In this document: positions 1-4,262 of the stretch, piece by piece
Layout: every line of letters starts with the position of its first letter
Position numbering within the stretch: the first letter of the stretch is position 1
From: Eubacteriales Family XIII. Incertae Sedis bacterium
GTDB lineage: Bacteria > Bacillota_A > Clostridia > Peptostreptococcales > Anaerovoracaceae
Reading direction: 5' to 3'
DNA length: 6,650 bases
Assembly: GCA_031280075.1 (NCBI GenBank)
Contig: JAITHG010000056.1
Coordinates: forward strand, 1 to 6,650
The notes under the pieces: generated by a model
The model's database searches: none
Seen by the model: the letters and a program-made list of their open reading frames with translations, nothing else
What the model was told of the DNA's origin: nothing
Position numbers and translations under genes: made by a program

Positions 1-429
1 CTGTGCTTCCTGTTCAGAGAGCTCAAAATCCCCATCGTAGTACCTTATATAGGCCTTGCCGGAGCTTTTGACGCGCACTGGCTTGAGGGTTTTGTCAGCC
101 TCCCCTATTTCTGCCCACACAACTGGTTTGTTGTCAATTGTCATGAGCTTTGTGCGTAGGTCGATCAGCACACTGAACTCGTTCTTTGCGTAGTTTGCCA
201 AGGTTTGTTGGCACTGCTTCGGGTTGTACACACCGACAGCAGCAAAACTGCGCGCTTCATCCGCACCGAGGATCAAAATGCCGCCGCCGGGCGTGTTGGC
301 AAATGCCGAGATTGTCTCGCGGACACTGTGCGGCATGCCGCCGTGTGCCGACTTCACCTCATAATACTGATTGTCACTCTTCTCAAGACGAAGAGCGTCA
401 AGCACATCCTGCAGCATCTTCTCGTCCAT
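1..429 (-). CDS. AlbA_2 (Schlafen-type) DNA-binding domain protein, N-terminal 143 residues, cut by window edge
   Basis: The minus-strand frame is open from the ATG at 429 to the left edge, so only the N-terminus is visible. The protein starts MDEKMLQDVLDALRLEKSDN and continues with the AlbA_2 signature: E24-x-K26-S27 ('YYEVKSAHGG'), then 'SVRETISAFANTPGGGILILG' at about residues 35-55, and a strand-rich stretch ending 'KAYIRYYDGD' near residue 130. In this family the domain binds nucleic acid or nucleotide, and it often sits at the front of 400-550-residue proteins with an ATPase-like middle and a C-terminal winged helix; those parts are not visible here. Such proteins are annotated as putative transcriptional regulators or ATP-dependent helicase-like proteins, and some relatives occur in defence loci. 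The start is the first in-frame ATG after the promoter; its ribosome site is weak (AAGGATGGG, rather distant). It has its own promoter and flanking repeats, and lower GC than the neighbouring genes, which suggests an accessory gene. The domain call is firm; the biological role is not known. Confidence 0.85.
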   Translation of the reverse strand, partial: MDEKMLQDVLDALRLEKSDNQYYEVKSAHGGMPHSVRETISAFANTPGGGILILGADEARSFAAVGVYNPKQCQQTLANYAKNEFSVLIDLRTKLMTIDNKPVVWAEIGEADKTLKPVRVKSSGKAYIRYYDGDFELSEQEAQ

Positions 430-456
430 ACCGGCATCCCATCCTTGTTAAAACTT

Positions 457-540
457 CACGAGGCTTAAGCGAATATTCACGAGGTTCTCCCCAATATTAT
501 CAAGGATTCAGCGAGAAATAGCAAGGATGATTTGCGCCTT
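457..540. repeat. 21-bp-periodic direct repeats overlapping the AlbA_2 gene promoter (putative operator array)
   Basis: On the plus strand two adjacent 21-bp units share the layout CACGAGG, eight variable bases, then AATATT: unit 1 at 457-477 and unit 2 at 478-498. The next 21 bases (499-519) are a degenerate copy: ATCAAGG, then a middle ATTCAGCG matching CTTAAGCG of unit 1 at six of eight positions. The 21 bases after that (520-540) begin AGCAAGG, again in register. A 21-bp period is two DNA helical turns, so equivalent bases face the same side. The clear units cover the -10 box and early transcribed region of the AlbA_2 gene; the degenerate units cover the -35 region. The arrangement suggests binding of a repressor, possibly the AlbA_2 protein itself, which is inference. 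Confidence 0.65.
496..524 (-). promoter_or_regulatory. Sigma-70-type promoter of the AlbA_2 gene
   Basis: Read on the minus strand, a -35 box TTGCTA (519-524, four of six matches to TTGACA) is followed after exactly 17 bases by the -10 box GATAAT (496-501, five of six). Predicted transcription start is near 489, giving a leader of about 60 nt before the ATG at 429. The repeat units listed separately overlap the -10 and the start of the transcript. Confidence 0.6.
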
Positions 541-582
541 CGAGCTTGCATGTCTGTCCACTTTTATGAAATAGCAAGTTAT

Positions 583-597
583 TGCATAGGTGATGCA
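583..597. repeat. Small inverted repeat TGCAT-5-ATGCA
   Basis: A perfect 5-bp inverted repeat with a 5-base spacer (AGGTG) lies between the hairpin at 609-637 and the AlbA_2 promoter. It is short and may be chance. No promoter or gene was found to assign it to. Confidence 0.2.
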
Positions 598-608
598 TGC
601 TTTAGCAG

Positions 609-637
609 AGCCCCTCCGCGCAGGGCGCGGAAGGGCT
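609..637 (-). terminator. Hairpin 29 nt past dctQ; probable TRAP operon terminator or 3'-end stabiliser
   Basis: Two 13-base arms (609-621 and 625-637) flank a 3-base loop. In minus-strand RNA, the direction of the TRAP operon, all 13 positions pair, with one U-G wobble at the sixth pair. The bases that follow (CUGCUAAAGC) form only a poor U-tract. In plus-strand RNA the same position is a C-A mismatch, but the hairpin runs into UUUU. Its place directly after dctQ and before the independent AlbA_2 promoter supports a transcript-end role. Terminator efficiency in the operon direction is uncertain because of the weak U-tract. Confidence 0.6.
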
Positions 638-665
638 TTTGTAAGGAAGAAGTCTGCGGTCTGCG

Positions 666-1187
666 TCAGGCCCAGTAGGACTGGATCTCTTCCGCGATGT
701 CCCTGCGGAACAGGGCGCAGAAGGTCTTGACCGTATCGAGGAGCAACGTGAGCGTGAAGAACACGAACGCGACGCACTGCAGCGCCGAAAACGGCCAGTA
801 CGGGATGGCGACTGTCCCGCTGTGGGAGTTGCCGCTGTAATTCGCAAGGGTCTGCTCATACGCTGCCCAGGTGGCATACACCATGTACCCGGTCGACAGG
901 ACTGAGGTGAGCCCGAAGGTGACGAAACGGCACGTCTTTGGCATCTTGCCCACGAACATGGTGACGTGGACGTGCGCATGTTCCGTCTGCGCATAGGACC
1001 AGGACGAGAAGACGAGCACGGTCATGAGCAGCGTCACCACGTCATACACGCCGATGATCGGTTTGTTGAAGAGCGAGCGGCAGGCGACATCGACGACGAC
1101 AAGCAGCATGATGACGACCGTCGCCGCCATGCTGACATAGCTGACCCACCGGCAAAGCGAGTTGATGAGCTTCGTTGCGCGCTTCAT
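666..1187 (-). CDS. dctQ: TRAP transporter small permease subunit (DctQ family)
   Basis: The 173-residue product has the usual size and topology of DctQ: four hydrophobic segments at about 16-36, 48-66, 88-110 and 132-155. Family landmarks are visible: 'DVACRSLFNKPIIGVYDVV' (33-51), matching the conserved D-V-x-x-R...N-x-P-I-x-G segment after helix 1, and the His-rich 'EHAHVHVTMFVGKMP' (69-83) in place of the common H-V-x-V-D motif. DctQ partners with DctM in the cytoplasmic membrane and is thought to support docking of the binding protein; it has no transport activity alone. I chose the ATG at 1187 because the family-like sequence begins there; GGAGG lies 13 bases upstream, which is rather far. 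A GTG at 1235 would add 16 hydrophilic residues and leave only 18 nt after dctP, so the start is uncertain. It is the last gene of the operon, 66 nt after dctP, with a hairpin 29 nt beyond its stop. Confidence 0.93.
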   Translation of the reverse strand: MKRATKLINSLCRWVSYVSMAATVVIMLLVVVDVACRSLFNKPIIGVYDVVTLLMTVLVFSSWSYAQTEHAHVHVTMFVGKMPKTCRFVTFGLTSVLSTGYMVYATWAAYEQTLANYSGNSHSGTVAIPYWPFSALQCVAFVFFTLTLLLDTVKTFCALFRRDIAEEIQSYWA

Positions 1188-1253
1188 GGTCTGCTGTTTT
1201 CCTCCCTCCGTCCGCTTTTCCGTGTCCGCCTGCACCGCCCTGCTTCGCCGCTG

Positions 1254-2432
1254 TTACGATTTCTGTTCTACAGTGACACCGTATTCGCTGAGGTCGATGG
1301 GCTCGTCGAAGGTGCTCTTCCCTCCGTACTCCGCGCAGATGTCCTGCCACTGTTTCAGGATCTTCTGCCCGTCCAGCCCGATGCCGTCCAGCGACTTGGC
1401 ATAGGCATCATACGCATTCTGCGCGGCAGGCGCAAGCCCCTGCACAAAGGCTTCATTCGGGACATAAATCTCCGCGCCGAGCGGGTTGTCGATCACCCAT
1501 GAGCGCGTGGTGTCCCAAAACTTCCCGGCCATGACGGAGGCATAGTCGCCGCTGTACTCGTCGAAGACAGCGCGCACGTCGTCCGGCAGACTGCCGTACT
1601 TGTCCTTGTTCATGACCATGAAGATGGGGCTGATGAAGAAGGGGTAATCGACGATGTACTTGGTCAGTTCGTTTAGCTTATTTGCGGCGACATTGTGCCA
1701 GTCGTTCACGCAGCCGTCCACGACATTCTTCTGCAGGCTCTCATAGGTCTCGGGTGTCGGGATCTGCGTCGGTACCGCTCCGATGCCTTCGAGGAAGGGG
1801 TTTACCGTCGCGCCGGGTGTCCGGATGCGGAGACCCTTGCAGTCGGCGATGGTCTGCACATTCTTCTTCGTTAGCTCCATCGCGTGGTAACTGCACGCGG
1901 AGATCTGGATCAGATAAAAGTCCTCGAACTCCTTCTGCATCTCCGGGCTGGCCTTCAGCATTGCCATCGCCGCCGCCGAACCGTCCCGTGCGTTCTTGGC
2001 CTCCAGGAGCGGAAGCATCAGCCCTTCGGAGACAGGGAACTGCCCTGAGTAGATGCCGATGGCTGACCAGGCGAGGTCGGCAGTCCCGTTGCGCACCATG
2101 TCGAGGCTGTCCGGCGCACCGCCGAGCGATCCGCCATGGTAGTAGACGAATTTGACCTTGTTACCCGACGGAAGCCCCTCACATGCCTTTTCGACCAAAC
2201 TGCCCCACGCCTCGATGTACTGCCCGCAGATGCTGCCTGCCGGGTCGTGGTTCTGGACGACGAGTTCGATGGTCTGCCCTTCCGCGCCTGCGGCAGCCGC
2301 GTCTTCGCCCTGCGTGCCTTCGGTGCCGCTCCCGTCGTCGCTGTCGCCGCCGCCGCACGCAGCGAGCGCCAGCGCCAGCAGCAGGGAGACGAGCAGGATG
2401 CCCAGTGTGCGTGTGATGCGTGATCTTTTCAT
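1254..2432 (-). CDS. dctP: TRAP transporter substrate-binding lipoprotein (DctP family)
   Basis: The 392-residue product is the extracytoplasmic binding component of the TRAP transporter. It starts MKRSRITRT, followed by a hydrophobic signal segment (10-25) ending in a lipobox L-A-A-C, with Cys26 as the predicted lipidated residue, and then a Gly/Asp/Ala-rich linker to about residue 52. The mature fold follows the DctP family: 'FVYYHGGSLGG' (95-105), 'GTADLAWSAIGIYSGQFP' (116-133), 'CKGLRIRTPG' (198-207) and 'PTPETYESLQKNVVDG' (225-240). By family knowledge, Arg204 in L-R-I-R is the likely conserved arginine that pairs with a substrate carboxylate. The exact substrate cannot be read from sequence; a monocarboxylate, dicarboxylate or sugar acid is most likely. 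The start at 2432 is well supported: AGGAGG sits seven bases upstream. Lipid anchoring fits a Firmicute-lineage cell rather than the free periplasmic form of Proteobacteria. The gene follows dctM by 136 nt, a gap holding an inverted repeat. Confidence 0.96.
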   Translation of the reverse strand: MKRSRITRTLGILLVSLLLALALAACGGGDSDDGSGTEGTQGEDAAAAGAEGQTIELVVQNHDPAGSICGQYIEAWGSLVEKACEGLPSGNKVKFVYYHGGSLGGAPDSLDMVRNGTADLAWSAIGIYSGQFPVSEGLMLPLLEAKNARDGSAAAMAMLKASPEMQKEFEDFYLIQISACSYHAMELTKKNVQTIADCKGLRIRTPGATVNPFLEGIGAVPTQIPTPETYESLQKNVVDGCVNDWHNVAANKLNELTKYIVDYPFFISPIFMVMNKDKYGSLPDDVRAVFDEYSGDYASVMAGKFWDTTRSWVIDNPLGAEIYVPNEAFVQGLAPAAQNAYDAYAKSLDGIGLDGQKILKQWQDICAEYGGKSTFDEPIDLSEYGVTVEQKS

Positions 2433-2480
2433 TGCTGTTCCTCCTGTTTTCAACAATCGCTTTCCTCCACCAATAAATCA

Positions 2481-2515
2481 GGTTCATGATCGATGATCGA
2501 TACGATCATGAAACC
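2481..2515. repeat. Inverted repeat in the dctM-dctP gap (intercistronic hairpin or operator)
   Basis: TTCATGATCG (2483-2492) and its exact reverse complement CGATCATGAA (2503-2512) flank a 10-base spacer. The arms extend outward to GG/CC with a single-base bulge. The spacer itself contains another ATGATCGAT-type sequence, so the element holds three GATC sites. Sequence TCATGA occurs here twice and again at 2541-2546. In the transcript the stem would fall 49 nt before the dctP start. No U-tract follows in the operon direction and I found no good promoter between it and dctP, so a role in mRNA processing or stability, setting the binding-protein to permease ratio, is more likely than termination. 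A protein-binding site is the alternative. Confidence 0.6.
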
Positions 2516-2568
2516 GTTTGAACTTGCTCGTTTCGCGCGGTCATGATGTCTGCCGGCAGCGGGCGAGG

Positions 2569-3876
2569 TCAGATACCGCTCATCTGCCCCGGCAAAAAAA
2601 GCGCCAGCTGCGGTACGCAGACGACGGCGATGATCGCGACGACCATTCCGATCACCATCGGCGCGACCCCGCGGAAGATCGTCGTCAGGGGCACGTCTTT
2701 CGCCACGCCTGCCACGATGTAGACGTTCATGCCGACGGGGGGCGTGATCAGCCCCATCTCCATGACCATGATCATCAGCACGCCGTACCAGATCGGGTCG
2801 AAGCCCAGGCTGATGATGATGGGCAGAAAGATCGGGACGGTCAGCATGACCATCGCCAGCGAGTCCATGAGGCAGCCGAGCACGATGTAGATGGCGATGA
2901 TGATGGCAAGGACGACATAGCGGTTCACATCCAAGCCTTCGACGAAGGCGGCGAGGCGCATTGGCAACTGTGTGATGGCGAGAAAGGCTCCGAAGATGTA
3001 CGCGCCCACCAGGATGAGGAACACCATGGCGCTCGTTTTGATCGTGTCGCGCAGACTCGCCAGGAAGCGCGCCCAGGTGAACTGCCGCATGAGGATCATG
3101 TAGAGCAGCGCCAGCATCGCACCGATGGCCGCCGCTTCGTTTGCAGTGAAGTACCCCATGAACATCCCGCCGATGACGGCGAGGAAGAGGACGGCGATGG
3201 CGACGATGCCCTTGAGCGAGACGAGCATCTCCCGCAGGCTGTACTTCACTGTCTGCGGTGCGAGGGCAGGTTTCACCCGGACGGTAATGCCGATGGCGGC
3301 GATGTAGCACAGGGCAAGGACGATGCCGGGGAGGATGCCTGCGGCGAAGAGCTGTCCGATGGACTGCTCCGCGACGATGCCATAGATGAAGAACCCCGTG
3401 CAGGGCGGGATGAGGATGCCGAGAGTCCCGCCTGCGGCGATCGATCCTGTGGCAAGGCTGTCCTGATAGCCGTGCCTGCGCATCTCCGGGAGTGCGACGG
3501 TTCCCATGGTCGCCGCCGTCGCCGCCGTTGAGCCGCAGATGGCTGAAAAGCCTGCGCAAGCGGCGACCGTCGCCATTGCAAGCCCGCCCCGAAACCTGCC
3601 GAGCCAACGGTCGGCAGCGTGGAACAGCCCGCTGCTCAGGTTTGCATGGAAGGCAAACTGCCCCATCAATACGAACATAGGGATGACCATGAAGGAATAC
3701 TTCATCGCATTCGTGAATGGAATCGTCTTGAGGATGCCGAACGCTGCCCCGAAGTCACGCACATACCAGTAACCGGCAAAGCCGACAAAAGCCATTGCCA
3801 GCCCGATGTTCATGCCAAGAAAAAGCAGCAAGACAAGGAGGGCGATGCCAAGGATGGCAATGGTCATCAAATCCAT
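2569..3876 (-). CDS. dctM: TRAP transporter large permease subunit (DctM family)
   Basis: The 435-residue, strongly hydrophobic product matches the usual length of DctM, the ion-coupled transport channel of TRAP systems in the cytoplasmic membrane. It begins MDLMTIAILGIALLVLL. Family landmarks in order are 'GMNIGLAMAFVGF' (21-33), 'AGFSAICGSTAATAATMG' (108-125), 'LPEMRRHGY' (129-137), 'AAGGTLGILIPPC' (147-159), 'GYFTANEAAAIGAM' (241-254), 'LGCLMDSLAMVMLTVPIFLPI' (333-353) and 'MGLITPPVGMNVYIVAG' (374-390). About a dozen membrane helices are apparent. The start at 3876 is set by a strong AAGGAG six bases upstream; the frame is open further upstream, but that extension crosses the promoter. It is the first gene of the operon, ahead of dctP and dctQ, whereas P-Q-M is the more familiar order. 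No frameshift or missing motif was seen. Confidence 0.97.
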   Translation of the reverse strand: MDLMTIAILGIALLVLLLFLGMNIGLAMAFVGFAGYWYVRDFGAAFGILKTIPFTNAMKYSFMVIPMFVLMGQFAFHANLSSGLFHAADRWLGRFRGGLAMATVAACAGFSAICGSTAATAATMGTVALPEMRRHGYQDSLATGSIAAGGTLGILIPPCTGFFIYGIVAEQSIGQLFAAGILPGIVLALCYIAAIGITVRVKPALAPQTVKYSLREMLVSLKGIVAIAVLFLAVIGGMFMGYFTANEAAAIGAMLALLYMILMRQFTWARFLASLRDTIKTSAMVFLILVGAYIFGAFLAITQLPMRLAAFVEGLDVNRYVVLAIIIAIYIVLGCLMDSLAMVMLTVPIFLPIIISLGFDPIWYGVLMIMVMEMGLITPPVGMNVYIVAGVAKDVPLTTIFRGVAPMVIGMVVAIIAVVCVPQLALFLPGQMSGI

Positions 3877-3895
3877 AAAGCTCTCCTTCCATTTC

Positions 3896-3909
3896 CCAAA
3901 AGCTTTTGG
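3896..3909. promoter_or_regulatory. Perfect 14-bp palindrome in the dctM leader
   Basis: CCAAAAGCTTTTGG is a perfect palindrome about 40-53 nt into the predicted TRAP transcript and just upstream of the dctM Shine-Dalgarno (3883-3888). It could be an operator for a dimeric repressor. As RNA it would have little loop, so a DNA-level role is more plausible. Confidence 0.4.
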
Positions 3910-3928
3910 TATGCGGTCATTTCTCGTT

Positions 3929-3942
3929 CTGGTACAGACCAG
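3929..3942. promoter_or_regulatory. Putative GntR/FadR-type operator at the TRAP operon transcript start
   Basis: The palindrome CTGGT-ACAG-ACCAG, reading AACTGGTCTGTACCAGAAC on the minus strand, lies about 7-20 nt after the predicted transcript start. Its half-sites TGGT/ACCA resemble operators of the FadR subfamily of GntR regulators, which often control uptake and use of organic and sugar acids. Position over the start suggests repression. No such regulator is encoded in this window. Confidence 0.45.
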
Positions 3943-3955
3943 TTCTGTTTGCTCG

Positions 3956-3984
3956 ATCATAACGATTACACAACAATGTGTCAA
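3956..3984 (-). promoter_or_regulatory. Strong sigma-70-type promoter of the dctMPQ operon
   Basis: On the minus strand a perfect -35 box TTGACA (3979-3984) is separated by exactly 17 bases from TATGAT (3956-3961, five of six). The predicted start is near 3949, giving a leader of about 73 nt before the dctM ATG. No other good promoter was found for dctP or dctQ, so all three genes probably share this one. Confidence 0.8.
3957..3970 (-). promoter_or_regulatory. Candidate cre (CcpA catabolite-responsive) site over the TRAP -10 box
   Basis: The minus-strand 14-mer TGTAATCGTTATGA fits the Firmicute cre pattern TGNAANCGNWWNCA at every specified base except one (G in place of the second-last C). 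It overlaps the -10 and spacer of the TRAP promoter, where CcpA binding would block RNA polymerase. Carbon catabolite repression would suit an organic-acid uptake system. The match could be chance, and no ccpA is in the window. Confidence 0.45.
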
Positions 3985-4066
3985 ACAGGGAAAAGTTGTG
4001 AACGACAAATCAAAATGCGGAGGGATGTAGGCTCTGGGACAGAATGGAGCGGTTCCCGCACGCGCC

Positions 4067-4096
4067 TTGCCGCCCCTGCCATTATTAATGTATAAT
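4067..4096 (+). promoter_or_regulatory. Promoter of the polysaccharide gene pair
   Basis: A perfect TATAAT (4091-4096), preceded by TG, lies 18 bases after TTGCCG (4067-4072, four of six matches to TTGACA). The predicted start is near 4103, so the leader before the ATG at 4263 is about 160 nt. It points away from the TRAP promoter, with 82 bases between the two -35 boxes. Confidence 0.55.
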
Positions 4097-4133
4097 AAGC
4101 AACGAGGCTTTCTGCGGATTGCCTCCTGCTTGT

Positions 4134-4151
4134 GCGCTTGCGCGCGAGCGC
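4134..4151 (+). other. GC-rich stem-loop in the leader of the O-antigen ligase gene
   Basis: GCGCTT (4134-4139) can pair with GAGCGC (4146-4151), with one G-U pair, around a GCGCGC loop. No U-tract follows. It may affect leader folding or be chance in GC-rich DNA; no riboswitch class or ops/JUMPstart element was recognised around it. Confidence 0.25.
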
Positions 4152-4262
4152 GGACAATGCAATTAAGCGTGTCAATGGGATGCGCCGGGGCTTTTCGGTG
4201 AAAGATGGAATGGAGGCACCCGGTGGCGAACGGTCTTCAGGACTGTTGTGGACGAGGGAAAA

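Noticed and set aside
457..498. CRISPR-like repeat-spacer reading of the 21-bp repeats
   Set aside because: Conserved blocks are only 6-7 bases, variable parts are 8 bases and just two clear units exist. The promoter overlap points to an operator.
186..521. Plus-strand open frames of 87 and 111 codons opposite the AlbA_2 gene
   Set aside because: No homology-like motif. The minus frame encodes the AlbA_2 signature without interruption, and one of these frames runs through the promoter and repeats.
1188..1235. GTG at 1235 as the dctQ start
   Set aside because: It adds 16 charged residues not typical of DctQ and has only a weak ribosome site. The ATG at 1187 is preferred, although its GGAGG spacing is long, so this remains unsettled.
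2518..3531. Plus-strand open frame (about 337 codons) opposite dctM
   Set aside because: Extremely His/Asp-rich composition comes from antisense of hydrophobic DctM codons. No family motif or ribosome site supports it.
2450..3607. Minus-strand open frame overlapping dctM in another frame
   Set aside because: It gives Arg/His-rich nonsense in a shifted frame of a clear DctM gene, which is intact; it is not a frameshifted second copy.
4201..4230. Possible ops/JUMPstart-like sequence (GGTGGCG) in the polysaccharide leader
   Set aside because: It does not match the GGCGGTAG core and occurs once, so chance is more likely.
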